DNA of 64,000 nt from Knufia peltigerae (GCA_030247855.1 JAPDRN010000070.1:17485-81484); one strand, 5' to 3'; counted from the first letter of the stretch, positions 15,464 to 24,365 are shown. Notes: a model not told the origin generated them from the letters alone. Program-made: numbers and translations.

Positions 15464-16261
15464 ATGAAGACCACGTCCCTGCTGCGTACAACTCTGCTGC
15501 TGCCGCTTGCCGTCCTCGCCTGTGCGGGCTGGGGCCAGGCAACAGCGCCTGCTGCGCCGGCACCTGCCGAGGTGGCACCGCCGGTGTTGCCTGCCCTGGC
15601 CTGGGAGCCGCCGCCGCTGCAGCCGTTCAGCGCGACCTACCAGGCGTTCTACAAGGGCAAGGAAGCGGGCGATGCAACCATGCAAGTCACCCACACCGGC
15701 GGCAGCCAGTGGCGGGTGGACATGCAGGTGGTCGGCCGTCGCGGCTTTGCCAGCGTGCTCGGCCTGAACATCGAGCAGAGCACGGTGTTCGAAGAGCGCA
15801 ACGGTGTCTATGCGCCACTCAGCCAGAGCACGGTACGCAAGGGCCTGTTCCTGGGCAAGAAGGCCGTCGGCACCTACAACTGGCAGGCCGGCACCGCGCA
15901 GTGGAGCGGCGACGTGAAGAAGGATCGCGCGCAGCCGATTCCACTGCAGGCCGGCGACCAGAGCGCGCTGCTGATCAACCTGGCGATCATGCGCGACGCG
16001 CGTCCCGGCGCGGCCATGCACTATCGCTACGTCGACATGGGCAAGGTGCGCCAGCACGATTACCAGGCCGCGCCGCAGACCGAGAACGTCGAGGTCGGCG
16101 ACCTGTCCTACAACGCGCTGCGGGTCTATCGGACCAACGGCGGCAACAACGAAACCATTCTCTGGATCGCCAACGGTGTCCCCACCCCGGTGCGCATCCT
16201 GCAACGCGAAGACGGCGAAGATCGCGTCGATCTGCGCCTGATCGAATACCAAGGAGTCTGA
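15464..16261 (+). CDS. DUF3108 domain-containing periplasmic protein (paralog 1)
   Basis: 265 residues with a signal peptide (MKTTSLLRTTLLLPLAVLAC) and an Ala/Pro-rich linker (APAAPAPAEVAPPVLP). A DUF3108 domain follows, starting FSATYQAFYKGKEAGDATMQV. Internal features shared with the next gene are QSTVFEE, the YNWQAGTAQWSGD strand and GDQSALLINLAIMRD. Proteins of this family are beta-rich and periplasmic or outer-membrane associated; no function is assigned. It is followed within 2 bp by a clear paralog. Confidence 0.85.
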   Translation: MKTTSLLRTTLLLPLAVLACAGWGQATAPAAPAPAEVAPPVLPALAWEPPPLQPFSATYQAFYKGKEAGDATMQVTHTGGSQWRVDMQVVGRRGFASVLGLNIEQSTVFEERNGVYAPLSQSTVRKGLFLGKKAVGTYNWQAGTAQWSGDVKKDRAQPIPLQAGDQSALLINLAIMRDARPGAAMHYRYVDMGKVRQHDYQAAPQTENVEVGDLSYNALRVYRTNGGNNETILWIANGVPTPVRILQREDGEDRVDLRLIEYQGV

Positions 16262-16263
16262 GC

Positions 16264-16947
16264 ATGAACACCCTGACCCGCCCCCTGACCTGGATCGCCG
16301 CTGCCGCATTGTCGGTGGTCAGCCTGCCGGCCATGGCCCTGCAGCCGTTCAAGGCCGACTACCTGGCCAGCTACATGGGCATGCAGGCCAATGGCAGCAT
16401 GACCCTGGCCAGCGAAGGCACCAACAAGTGGCGCTACAGCCTGCAGGTCAAGAACCAGCTGGCCGACCTGAGCCAGAGCACGGTGTTCGAGGAAGTGCGC
16501 GGGCAGCTGCGCCCGCTCAGCAGCCAGGATCGCTCGGCGTTGCTGGTGAAGAAGCGCAATGTGCAGGCGAACTACAACTGGACCAGCAATCAGGCCACCT
16601 GGACCGGCGACATCAAACCGGACCGCGCCGGACCGATCGCCCTGAAGGCCGGCGACATGGACGCGCTGCTGATCAACCTGGCCATCGCCCGCGACCTGGC
16701 TGCCGGCAAGCCGCTGACCTATCGCATGGTCGACGAGGGCCGCATCAAGAACATGACCTACCGCGTGGTGGGCAAGGAAGCGGTCACCGTCGGCGGCAAG
16801 AGCTACGAGGCGACCAAGGTCTCGCGCGTCGACGGCAACAAGGAGCTGATTGCCTGGATCGTGCCGGAGTTCCCGGTGCCGGCGCGCATGCTGCAGCGTG
16901 AAAGCGGCCGCGATGCGCTGGACCTGACCATCAAGGCGATGAACTGA
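16264..16947 (+). CDS. DUF3108 domain-containing periplasmic protein (paralog 2)
   Basis: 227 residues with a signal peptide ending SLPAMA-LQPF. It matches the preceding protein along its length: FKADYLASYMGMQANGSMTL, QSTVFEE, YNWTSNQATWTGDIKPDRAG, DALLINLAIARDL and ARMLQRESGRDALDL. The two genes are an evident tandem duplication separated by 2 bp and presumably co-expressed. This copy lacks the Pro/Ala linker. It is followed by a REP pair and a strong bidirectional terminator. Confidence 0.85.
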   Translation: MNTLTRPLTWIAAAALSVVSLPAMALQPFKADYLASYMGMQANGSMTLASEGTNKWRYSLQVKNQLADLSQSTVFEEVRGQLRPLSSQDRSALLVKKRNVQANYNWTSNQATWTGDIKPDRAGPIALKAGDMDALLINLAIARDLAAGKPLTYRMVDEGRIKNMTYRVVGKEAVTVGGKSYEATKVSRVDGNKELIAWIVPEFPVPARMLQRESGRDALDLTIKAMN

Positions 16948-16958
16948 CGCACGAATCG

Positions 16959-17019
16959 GTAGTGCCGGCCGCTGGCCGGCATCCATTCGTGGGGTTGCCG
17001 GCCAGCGGCCGGCACTACC
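16959..17019. repeat. REP doublet (GTAGTGCCGGCC type, head to head)
   Basis: GTAGTGCCGGCCGCTGGCCGGCA (16959-16981) and its near inverted copy TGCCGGCCAGCGGCCGGCACTAC (16996-17018) flank a short spacer. Both start with the GTAG head that defines the SMAG family. Confidence 0.88.
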
Positions 17020-17027
17020 AAATGAAA

Positions 17028-17055
17028 AACGCCCGCTTTCGCGGGCGTTTTTTTT
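17028..17055. terminator. Strong bidirectional intrinsic terminator
   Basis: AACGCCCGC-TTTC-GCGGGCGTT followed by a run of T on the plus strand and preceded by an A run (read as T on the minus strand). It serves the convergent DUF3108 and EF-hand/murA units; the stop codon of the EF-hand gene lies inside its T tract. Confidence 0.9.
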
Positions 17056-17368
17056 ATTTCTTCGGCGCTTCCGCCGGCTTGAACTCGGTGCGGCAGTCCA
17101 CCCGGATCTGCTCGCCCGAGGATCGGCGCACGAACGTGCGGCAATGGCGGTTGCCGTCCTGGCTGTCGTTGACCGCCACCGCGTAGAACGACTGGATGAT
17201 CTCGTCACGGGTTACCGTGCCATCGCCATTCCAGTCCATGTCCTTCTGCTCGATGCCCTTGGTGATGGCGATGTTGGCGTACCAGGCGTAGCCCAGCCAC
17301 GCCAGTACGATCAGCACCAGCACCAGCAGCGCCTTGCGGCGACGGCTGAACCTGCCGCGCAGGATCAT
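17054..17368 (-). CDS. Membrane-anchored EF-hand protein
   Basis: 104 residues. A basic N terminus (RGRFSRRRK) and one hydrophobic segment (ALLVLVLIVLAWLGYAWYA) suggest a signal anchor. The outer part contains one canonical EF-hand loop, DWNGDGTVTRDEI, with Asp/Asn/Asp/Thr/Glu at the coordinating positions, and two cysteines in RHCRTFVRR and RVDCRTEF that could form a disulfide. Probably a calcium-binding periplasmic protein of unknown role. Its start overlaps the murA stop by 4 bp, so it is translationally coupled to murA. Confidence 0.75.
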   Translation of the reverse strand: MILRGRFSRRRKALLVLVLIVLAWLGYAWYANIAITKGIEQKDMDWNGDGTVTRDEIIQSFYAVAVNDSQDGNRHCRTFVRRSSGEQIRVDCRTEFKPAEAPKK

Positions 17369-18639
17369 GCGGCCACGCGCCGGATGGTGGCGCCGAGCGA
17401 AGACAACTTCTCTTCGATGTTCTCGTAGCCGCGATCAAGGTGGTAAATGCGATCGATGGTGGTATCGCCATCGGCCATCAGGCCGGCCAGGATCAGCGAC
17501 GCCGATGCGCGCAGGTCAGTCGCCATCACCGGTGCACCGCTCAGGCGTTCGTGACCACGCACGATGGCCGTGTGACCTTCCACCTGGATGTCCGCGCCGA
17601 GGCGCAGCAGTTCGTTGACGTGCATGAAACGGTTCTCGAAGATCGTTTCGTTGATCACGCCCACGCCGTCGGCTACGCAGTTGAGCGCCATGAACTGCGC
17701 CTGCATGTCGGTCGGGAACGCCGGGTACGGCGCGGTGGTCAGGTTGACCGCCTTCGGCCGCTTGCCGTGCATGTCCAGGGTGATGCTGTCTTCGCTGGTC
17801 TCGATGGTCGCACCAGCTTCCACCAGCTTGGCCAGCACCGCGTCCATGGTGTTCGGGCGCGCACGGTTGACGGTGACCTTGCCGCCGGTCATCGCGGCGG
17901 CCACCAGGAAGGTGCCGGTTTCGATGCGGTCGGGCAGCACTTCATGGCGGCCACCGGACAGGCGTTCGACGCCCTCGATGACCAGGCGGGCGGTGCCCAG
18001 GCCTTCAATCTTCGCGCCCAGTGCGATCAGGCACTGCGCCAGGTCGGTGACTTCCGGTTCCATCGCTGCGTTGTCGAGGATGGTGGTGCCTTCGGCCAGC
18101 ACTGCGGCCATCAGCACGTTCTCGGTACCGGTCACGCTGACCATGTCGAAGGTGAAGTGGCCACCCTTCAGGCGCTTGGCGGTGGCCTTGATGAAGCCGT
18201 TCTCGACCACGATGTCGGCACCGAGTGCCTGCAGGCCCTTGATGTGCTGGTCGACCGGGCGCGAACCGATCGCGCAGCCGCCGGGCAGCGATACTTCGGC
18301 CGCGCCGAAGCGGGCCAGCAGCGGGCCCAGCACCAGGATCGAGGCGCGCATGGTCCTGACCAGCTCATACGGAGCCACATGCTGGTTGACCGGACGCGGG
18401 TCGACCACGATCGCACTGCCACGCGACAGCGTGCCCTGGTCGATGGTCACGTTCGCGCCCAGTTCGCCCAGCAGCTTCACCGTGGTGACCACATCGTGCA
18501 GATGCGGCACGTTGGTGATCTCCACCGGCGCGTCGGCCAGCAGGGTCGCGCACAGGATGGGGAGGACGGCGTTCTTGGCGCCGGAGATGCTTACTTCACC
18601 GTGCAGCGCAGCGCCGCCGGTCACAACGATCTTGGCCAT
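17365..18639 (-). CDS. murA: UDP-N-acetylglucosamine 1-carboxyvinyltransferase
   Basis: 424 residues. The substrate-binding Lys22 lies in SGAKNAVLPIL, and the catalytic Cys122 in LPGGCAIGSRPVDQH (Cys115 in E. coli numbering) is present, so the enzyme is expected to be fosfomycin-sensitive. It transfers enolpyruvate from PEP to UDP-GlcNAc, the first committed step of peptidoglycan synthesis. It lies 21 bp downstream of ibaG, a common pairing, and is coupled to a downstream EF-hand gene. Confidence 0.96.
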   Translation of the reverse strand: MAKIVVTGGAALHGEVSISGAKNAVLPILCATLLADAPVEITNVPHLHDVVTTVKLLGELGANVTIDQGTLSRGSAIVVDPRPVNQHVAPYELVRTMRASILVLGPLLARFGAAEVSLPGGCAIGSRPVDQHIKGLQALGADIVVENGFIKATAKRLKGGHFTFDMVSVTGTENVLMAAVLAEGTTILDNAAMEPEVTDLAQCLIALGAKIEGLGTARLVIEGVERLSGGRHEVLPDRIETGTFLVAAAMTGGKVTVNRARPNTMDAVLAKLVEAGATIETSEDSITLDMHGKRPKAVNLTTAPYPAFPTDMQAQFMALNCVADGVGVINETIFENRFMHVNELLRLGADIQVEGHTAIVRGHERLSGAPVMATDLRASASLILAGLMADGDTTIDRIYHLDRGYENIEEKLSSLGATIRRVAA

Positions 18640-18660
18640 GTATTGGGGATCTTCTGCGGT

Positions 18661-18891
18661 TCAGCCGGCTTCGGCCGGGGTCACGGTTTTCAATGCGAGC
18701 GCGTGGATCGCGCCGCCCATCAGGTCGCCCAGAGTGGCATACACCATCCGGTGGCGGGCCAGCGGCAGCTTGCCGGCAAAGGCCTCGCTGACCACGGTCG
18801 CTTCGAAATGCACGCCATCGTCACCCTGTACGTCGGCGCGGGCGCCGGGCAGGCCGGTTTCGATCAGATTGCGGATGGTGTCGGCGTCCAA
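18661..18891 (-). CDS. ibaG: BolA/IbaG family protein
   Basis: 76 residues with the BolA fold features: a short amphipathic start (MDADTIRNLIETGLPGA), the DGVHFEATVVSEAF strand-helix, and LARHRMVYATLGDLMGGAIHAL with the invariant His in LARHRMVY. IbaG partners with monothiol glutaredoxin in iron-sulfur handling. Its position just upstream of murA is the usual one in proteobacteria. It is divergent from kdsD across 54 bp, which holds an AT-rich TAATAAAAT likely to be a -10 element. Confidence 0.88.
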   Translation of the reverse strand: MDADTIRNLIETGLPGARADVQGDDGVHFEATVVSEAFAGKLPLARHRMVYATLGDLMGGAIHALALKTVTPAEAG

Positions 18892-18945
18892 CGGGCTTTC
18901 CTAATAAAATGTGCGTCCATTCTACTTCCGCTGCGTGGCGTCCGC

Positions 18946-19947
18946 ATGGCCGAATCCCTGTTGCCCCCCCGTTCCGTCGACCCTGCCGCCCTGGTCGCCA
19001 GTGGCCGGCGCGTGTTCGAGATCGAACGGCAGGCGCTGGACGCCGTGGCCGACCGCCTCGGCGACGCGTTCCAGCAGGCCTGCCGGGCGATCCTGGGCAG
19101 CCGCGGCCGGGTGGTCGCCACCGGCATGGGCAAGTCCGGCCATGTGGCACGCAAGATCGCCGCCACCCTGGCCTCCACGGGCACCCCGGCGTTCTACGTG
19201 CATCCGGGCGAGGCCGGCCACGGTGACCTGGGCATGATCACCGAGGACGACGTGGTGCTGGCCTTGTCCTATTCGGGCGAATCGGATGAGCTGCTGATGC
19301 TGCTGCCGGTGCTCAAGCGCCAGGGCAATGTGCTGATCGCCATGACCGGCCGGCCGCAGTCGAGCCTGGCCAGCGCCGCCGATTTCCACCTGGATGTGAG
19401 CGTGCCGGCCGAAGCCTGCCCGCTGGCGCTGGCGCCCACCTCCAGCACCACCGCCTCGCTGGCGATGGGAGACGCGCTGGCGGTTGCCCTGCTGGATGCA
19501 CGCGGCTTCACTGCCGACGATTTCGCCCGCTCGCACCCGGCCGGCAGCCTCGGCCGCCGCCTGCTGCTGCACATCACCGACGTCATGCACACCGGTGAGG
19601 ACCTGCCCAAGGTCGATGTCGGCGCCAGCCTCAGCGAAGCGCTGATGGAGATGAGCCGCAAGCGCTTGGGCATGACCGCCGTGGTCGACGACCAGGGCGT
19701 GCTGATCGGCCTGTTCACCGACGGCGACCTGCGCCGCGCGCTGGACACCGACCTGGACGTGCGCACCGCCAGGATCGCCGATGTGATGACCCGGCAACCG
19801 CGCACCATCAGTGCCGACAAGCTGGCGGTAGAGGCTGCCCGGCTGATGGAAACCCACAAGATCACCGGTCTGATCGTGGTCGACAGCCAGGGCCGCGCGG
19901 TCGGCGCCCTGAACATTCATGACCTGTTGCGGGCCCGGGTGGTTTAA
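18946..19947 (+). CDS. kdsD: Arabinose-5-phosphate isomerase (KdsD/KpsF)
   Basis: 333 residues from the ATG at 18946. It combines an N-terminal SIS domain (VVATGMGKSGHVARKIAATL, then LALSYSGESDELL and APTSSTTASLAMGDAL) with a C-terminal CBS pair (ITDVMHTGEDLPKV, GLFTDGDLRRAL, TRQPRTISADKLAVEAA). It interconverts ribulose-5-phosphate and arabinose-5-phosphate to supply Kdo for LPS. It leads the kdsD-kdsC-lptCAB cluster, the standard proteobacterial order. Confidence 0.95.
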   Translation: MAESLLPPRSVDPAALVASGRRVFEIERQALDAVADRLGDAFQQACRAILGSRGRVVATGMGKSGHVARKIAATLASTGTPAFYVHPGEAGHGDLGMITEDDVVLALSYSGESDELLMLLPVLKRQGNVLIAMTGRPQSSLASAADFHLDVSVPAEACPLALAPTSSTTASLAMGDALAVALLDARGFTADDFARSHPAGSLGRRLLLHITDVMHTGEDLPKVDVGASLSEALMEMSRKRLGMTAVVDDQGVLIGLFTDGDLRRALDTDLDVRTARIADVMTRQPRTISADKLAVEAARLMETHKITGLIVVDSQGRAVGALNIHDLLRARVV

Positions 19948-20013
19948 CCGACAGTCCGTAGACCCCATTCAGTCTGTACCAACGAGCCCGCAACCACCGA
20001 GTCCGATGCCCTG

Positions 20014-20562
20014 ATGCCCTGGTCCCCCCTGCCCGCCTTCCCCGCCCACCTGCATGCCGTTGCGGCCGGTATCCGCCTGGCCTGCTTCGACGTGGACGGC
20101 ACCCTCACCGACGGTCGGCTGTACTACGACAAGGATGGCAACGAGAGCAAGGCGTACTTCGTGCAGGATGGCCTGGGCCTGAAACTGCTGCAGCAGCACG
20201 GTATCCACCCCGTGCTGATCACCGCGCGCAACAGCCAGTCCGCGCTCAAGCGCGGCGCCGACCTGGGCATCGACACCCAGATTGCCGTCGGCGACAAGCT
20301 GGCCAGCGTGCAGGCGCTGTGCGCGCAGCACGGCATCGGCCTGGAGCAGGTGGCCTTCATGGGTGACGACCTGCCGGACCTGGCGCCGCTGGGCGCGGTC
20401 GGCTTGGCCGTGGCCCCGGCCAATGCCCATCCGTGGATCGCCGAGCGCGTGCACTGGATCACCCGCGCCGACGGCGGCCGTGGTGCCGCGCGCGAGCTGT
20501 GCGACGTGCTGCTGGCCGCGCAGGGCCGCCTGGACGCCGTGCTGGCGAGGTTCGGCGCATGA
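20014..20562 (+). CDS. kdsC: 3-deoxy-D-manno-octulosonate-8-phosphate phosphatase
   Basis: A 182-residue HAD phosphatase. The nucleophile motif CFDVDGTLTDGRLYY, then ITARNSQSALKRG (motif II region) and GDDLPDLAPL (motif IV Asp pair) are present. It removes phosphate from Kdo-8-phosphate in the cytoplasm. Like other tetrameric HAD C0 enzymes it has no cap domain. Its stop overlaps the lptC start by 4 bp. Confidence 0.94.
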   Translation: MPWSPLPAFPAHLHAVAAGIRLACFDVDGTLTDGRLYYDKDGNESKAYFVQDGLGLKLLQQHGIHPVLITARNSQSALKRGADLGIDTQIAVGDKLASVQALCAQHGIGLEQVAFMGDDLPDLAPLGAVGLAVAPANAHPWIAERVHWITRADGGRGAARELCDVLLAAQGRLDAVLARFGA

Positions 20563-21134
20563 ATGCCCCCACCTTGAACTGGCGGATAATCCTCGGCGTG
20601 GGCCTGCTGCTGGCGGCCCTGCTGAGCAGCTGGGCGGCGCTGCGCAACCGTGAAAAGGCACCGGCCGTCGAAGGCCAGGACGCCGGTGTGGACTACATCC
20701 TGCACGACTTCCAGATCGTCGCCCTGGACGAACATGGCAAGGAATCGACCACTCTGCGCGCGCCCCTGCTGGAACGTCAGCGTGGCGACCAGACGCTCAA
20801 CATCACCACCCCGCTGTTCGAAATGCCCGACAAGGACGGCAAGCACTGGACGCTGCGCGCCGAGACCGGCTGGCTCAGTGCCAAGGGCGACGAGATGAAA
20901 CTGCGGGGCAACGTCGCCGGCGACAGCCCGGCCGATCCCGGCGTGGTCCCGACCACCTTCCGCACCGACCATCTGGACGTGTTCCCGAAGGACAACCGCG
21001 CCCGTACCGATGCCCTGGTGACCATGACCCGGCCGGGCATGGAGCAGTCCGGCGTCGGGTTCGAGGTGGATTCGAAGAACAACACGTATCATTTCCTCAG
21101 CCAGTCCAAGGGCCGTTACACGCCCAAGCGCTGA
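20559..21134 (+). CDS. lptC: LPS export protein LptC
   Basis: 191 residues: a single N-terminal membrane anchor (IILGVGLLLAALLSSWAAL) and a periplasmic beta-jellyroll with YILHDFQIVALDEHGKE and LRAETGWLSAKGDEMKLRG. LptC sits on the LptBFG transporter and hands LPS to LptA. The start at 20559 overlaps kdsC (ATGA). Confidence 0.93.
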   Translation: MNAPTLNWRIILGVGLLLAALLSSWAALRNREKAPAVEGQDAGVDYILHDFQIVALDEHGKESTTLRAPLLERQRGDQTLNITTPLFEMPDKDGKHWTLRAETGWLSAKGDEMKLRGNVAGDSPADPGVVPTTFRTDHLDVFPKDNRARTDALVTMTRPGMEQSGVGFEVDSKNNTYHFLSQSKGRYTPKR

Positions 21135-21238
21135 TTCCGCCGCCCGCCCGCGACGTCTTCCGACAGGCGCGAAGCAGGCAGCCCCCACCCGCAGCCCCCG
21201 GTCCCGCCGGAGGGCCACCACCGGTAGAACGGACCCCG

Positions 21239-21769
21239 ATGAAGATTCCCTTTGCAGCCGTGCTCGCACTCAGTCTTCTTGTCCCCGCTGTCGCCTTTGC
21301 CAAGTCGACGGACCGCAATGAAGCGATGAACATTGATTCCGGCGCGCAGTCCGGCACCCTCACCGGTGATGGCAAGACCGTGCTGTCCGGTGGCGTGATC
21401 ATCACCCAGGGCACCCTGGACCTGCGTTCGTCCGAGGCCGAGATCTATCTCAAGGGCGGCGAAGCGGTGCGTGCGGTGTTCACCGGCAAGCAGGCCAAGA
21501 TGAAGCAGCAGCTCGACGATGGCAGCTGGATGGATGCGGTGGCCGACCGGATCGACTACGACATCACCACCGAGATCATCACCCTGACCGGCAACTACAA
21601 GGTCACCAGCGCGCGCGGCACCAATGCCGGCCAGCGTATGGTCTACAACACCCGCAGCGGCGAAATGAACTCCGGCGGCGATGGCAGCCGCGTGCGCACC
21701 GTGATACCGCCGAAGAACAAGACGCCTGCGGCCGCCCCGGCTGCGACGCCGGCGGGAGGCAAGAAGTAA
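21239..21769 (+). CDS. lptA: LPS transport periplasmic protein LptA
   Basis: 176 residues with a signal peptide (MKIPFAAVLALSLLVPAVAFA) and the OstA-type jellyroll: AMNIDSGAQSGTLTGDGKTV, LKGGEAVRAVFTG and YDITTEIITLTGNYKV. It bridges the periplasm for LPS. The C-terminal tail is Ala/Pro/Lys-rich (PPKNKTPAAAPAATPAGGKK), a disordered extension. Its stop overlaps lptB by 1 bp. The 104-bp gap to lptC is the only sizeable spacer in this cluster. Confidence 0.94.
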   Translation: MKIPFAAVLALSLLVPAVAFAKSTDRNEAMNIDSGAQSGTLTGDGKTVLSGGVIITQGTLDLRSSEAEIYLKGGEAVRAVFTGKQAKMKQQLDDGSWMDAVADRIDYDITTEIITLTGNYKVTSARGTNAGQRMVYNTRSGEMNSGGDGSRVRTVIPPKNKTPAAAPAATPAGGKK

Positions 21770-22488
21770 TGCTCGTCGCCACTGGCCTGCGCAAACGCTA
21801 CAAGCAGCGCGAAGTCGTCAAGGACTTCGGGCTGACCCTGGACGCCGGTGAAGTGGTCGGCCTGCTGGGTCCCAACGGTGCCGGCAAGACCACCTGCTTC
21901 TACATGATCGTCGGCCTGGTCGGAGCCGATGCCGGCAGCATCGTGCTGGACGGCAAGGACATCACCGGCGACCCGATGTACACCCGCGCCAAGCAGGGCG
22001 TGGGTTACCTGCCGCAGGAACCGTCGGTGTTCCGCAAGCTGACCGTGGCCGACAACCTGCGCCTGGTGCTGGAACTGCGCGAGGATCTGGATTCGGCTGG
22101 CCGCGAGCGCGAACTGAACAGCCTGCTCGACGAACTGCAGCTGGGGCACGTTTCAGAACAGCTCGGCGCCAGCCTGTCCGGCGGTGAGCGCCGTCGTTGC
22201 GAGATCGCCCGTGCACTGGCCGCCAAGCCGCGCCTGATCCTGCTCGATGAACCCTTCGCCGGTGTCGACCCGATCTCGGTCGGCGAAATCCAGCGGATCG
22301 TCACCCATCTCAAGCAACGCGGCATCGGTGTGCTGATCACCGACCACAACGTGCGCGAGACCTTGGGAATCTGCGACCGCGCGTATATCCTCGCTGAGGG
22401 CACGGTGCTGGCCCAGGGCTCGCCGGAGGCGATCCTGGACAACGCCGACGTGCGCCGCGTCTACCTTGGGGATTCCTTCAAGCTGTAA
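21769..22488 (+). CDS. lptB: LPS export ABC transporter ATP-binding protein LptB
   Basis: 239 residues. Walker A GPNGAGKTT, Q-loop LPQEPSVFRKLTV, signature LSGGERRRCEIARAL, Walker B LILLDEPFAGVDP and the H-loop ITDHNVRETL are all intact. It powers LPS extraction with LptFG, which are not in this window. It precedes rpoN by 40 bp as in most gamma- and betaproteobacteria. Confidence 0.96.
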   Translation: MLVATGLRKRYKQREVVKDFGLTLDAGEVVGLLGPNGAGKTTCFYMIVGLVGADAGSIVLDGKDITGDPMYTRAKQGVGYLPQEPSVFRKLTVADNLRLVLELREDLDSAGRERELNSLLDELQLGHVSEQLGASLSGGERRRCEIARALAAKPRLILLDEPFAGVDPISVGEIQRIVTHLKQRGIGVLITDHNVRETLGICDRAYILAEGTVLAQGSPEAILDNADVRRVYLGDSFKL

Positions 22489-22528
22489 CCGCGGCCGCCG
22501 GGCCCTCTCCCTTCCGTTCGGCACAGGC

Positions 22529-23968
22529 ATGAAGACTCGGCTGCAGACATCGTTGGGACAGCAGCTGGTGCTTACGCCCCAGCTGCAGCAGGCGATCAAA
22601 CTGCTGCAGATGTCCACGACCGAGCTGGAGCTGGAAATCGCCCAGGCGGTGGAGAGCAATCCGCTGCTGGACTGGTCCGACAGCAGCGACGAAGGCGCCG
22701 GTGTCGACAATGACGGCAGCAGCGACGACGCGGGCGGCGACAATGACGCCCCGCCTGACAACACTGAAAGCAGTGGCGACGACTGGGCGCCCGCCGAACT
22801 GGACTGGAGCAGTGGCGGCAGCGGCGGTAATTTCGATGATGACGACGACAACGGCAGTGCTGCCGAACGCGTCGCCGAAACCGAAACCCTGGCCGATCAC
22901 CTGCTGTGGCAGCTGCACCTGACCCACCTGTCCAACCGCGACCGCAGCATCGGTGCGGCACTGATCGACTCGCTGGAAGACGATGGCTATCTGCGCGAGC
23001 CGCTCTCGGCCATCGCCGAAGCGCTGCTGCCGGCGATCCACGCCGGCGAAGACGAAATCCTGACCGTGCTGCACCAGATCCAGCGCTTCGACCCCGTTGG
23101 CGTGGCCGCACGCAGCCTTGGAGAATGCCTGCAACTGCAGCTGGACGTGCTTCCTGCCGACACCCCGTGCCTGGCCCTGGCCCGGCAGGTTGCTGCCGGC
23201 CCACTGGAACAATTGCCGCGCTCGGGCGTGACCGGCCTGGCCCAGCAGCTGAAACAGCCGCTGGTCGAGGTCGAGACCGCCGTGGCCCTGCTGCGCTCGC
23301 TGGACCCGCGCCCCGGCACCCAGATCGCCCCGCTGGCCCAGGACACCTACGTGGTGCCCGACGTGGTCGTATGGCGGCAGAATGGCATCTGGCGCGCTGC
23401 GTTGGCCGCCCATGCCGGCCCCAGGCTGGTGATCCACCGCGGTTACGAGCAGATGATCCGCCGCTGCGGTGACGCCGATGCCGGGTACCTGCGCGGCCAG
23501 CTGCAGGAGGCGCGCTGGCTGCTGAAGGGCCTGCAGGCGCGGGGCGAGACACTGCTGCGGGTAGTGCGAAGCCTGATCCAGCAACAGGCCGGCTTCCTGG
23601 AATTCGGCGAACAGGCATTGCGCCCGCTGACCCTGCGCGAGATCGCCGGCGAACTGGGCCTGCACGAATCCACCGTGTCGCGCGCGATCGCCCGCAAGCA
23701 CGTGCGTACGCCACGCGGCACCCTGCCGCTGCGCGCCTTCTTCGCCTCGGGCATCGACACCGACGGCGGTGGCGAAGCGTCCAGCACCGCCATCCAGGCC
23801 ATGATCCGGCGCCTGATCGATGATGAGAACCCACGCAAGCCGCTTTCTGACGCCAAGCTGGCTGACCTGCTCAAAACATCGGGAATCCCAGTAGCGCGGC
23901 GTACCGTGGCGAAGTATCGTGAGGCCATGAACATCTCCGCCTCGCACGAAAGAGTCAGAATCGTTTGA
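22529..23968 (+). CDS. rpoN: RNA polymerase sigma-54 factor
   Basis: 479 residues from the ATG at 22529. Region I is glutamine/leucine-rich (QLVLTPQLQQAIKLLQMSTT) and region III has the core-binding and HTH parts (REIAGELGLHESTVSRAIAR). The C-terminal RpoN box ARRTVAKYRE is intact and reads the -24 GG element. Region II (about residues 50-115) is long and very acidic, with Asp/Ser/Gly runs including a DDDDDN stretch. Sigma-54 needs AAA+ activators; it typically controls nitrogen, motility and virulence functions. It heads rpoN-hpf-ptsN-hprK-rapZ. Confidence 0.96.
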   Translation: MKTRLQTSLGQQLVLTPQLQQAIKLLQMSTTELELEIAQAVESNPLLDWSDSSDEGAGVDNDGSSDDAGGDNDAPPDNTESSGDDWAPAELDWSSGGSGGNFDDDDDNGSAAERVAETETLADHLLWQLHLTHLSNRDRSIGAALIDSLEDDGYLREPLSAIAEALLPAIHAGEDEILTVLHQIQRFDPVGVAARSLGECLQLQLDVLPADTPCLALARQVAAGPLEQLPRSGVTGLAQQLKQPLVEVETAVALLRSLDPRPGTQIAPLAQDTYVVPDVVVWRQNGIWRAALAAHAGPRLVIHRGYEQMIRRCGDADAGYLRGQLQEARWLLKGLQARGETLLRVVRSLIQQQAGFLEFGEQALRPLTLREIAGELGLHESTVSRAIARKHVRTPRGTLPLRAFFASGIDTDGGGEASSTAIQAMIRRLIDDENPRKPLSDAKLADLLKTSGIPVARRTVAKYREAMNISASHERVRIV

Positions 23969-24026
23969 CGCGCCGCCGCGCCCGGCGGAGAGGTTCATTG
24001 GCACATCCGATCAAAGGAGAAACCCG

Positions 24027-24344
24027 ATGCGCATCGAAACGTTTGGCAAAGATGTCGAAGTCACCCCGGCCCTGCAGTCCTATGTAGAGGAGAAGCTGGC
24101 CCGGATCGGCAAACACTTCGACCAGCACTGCGAAGCGCGGGTGACCCTCAAGCTGCAGAAGACTGAACACCACGTCGATGCCAGCCTCAATATTCCGGGT
24201 CAGACCCTGCACGCTGAAGCCAATGCGCAGACCATGTACGCCGCGATCGACCTGCTGGCGGACAAGCTTGACCGCCTGGTGATCAAGCACAAGGAGAAAA
24301 AACAGCAGCACGCACCGCTGCCGGTGGGCGACAATGGTGGCTGA
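24027..24344 (+). CDS. hpf: Ribosome hibernation promoting factor
   Basis: A 105-residue YfiA/HPF fold protein: IETFGKDVEVTPALQSYVEE and a basic, amphipathic core ending in KLDRLVIKHKEKKQQ. Its length fits short HPF, which needs RMF to form 100S ribosomes, or YfiA. A good AAAGGAG site precedes the ATG. Its place between rpoN and ptsN is the classic one. Confidence 0.93.
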   Translation: MRIETFGKDVEVTPALQSYVEEKLARIGKHFDQHCEARVTLKLQKTEHHVDASLNIPGQTLHAEANAQTMYAAIDLLADKLDRLVIKHKEKKQQHAPLPVGDNGG

Positions 24345-24365
24345 TCGCCACCGCTCCCCGCAGAC

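Noticed and set aside
17440..18945. Long N-terminal extension of kdsD
   Set aside because: It is antisense to murA and ibaG. KdsD homology starts at the ATG at 18946 with normal family length.
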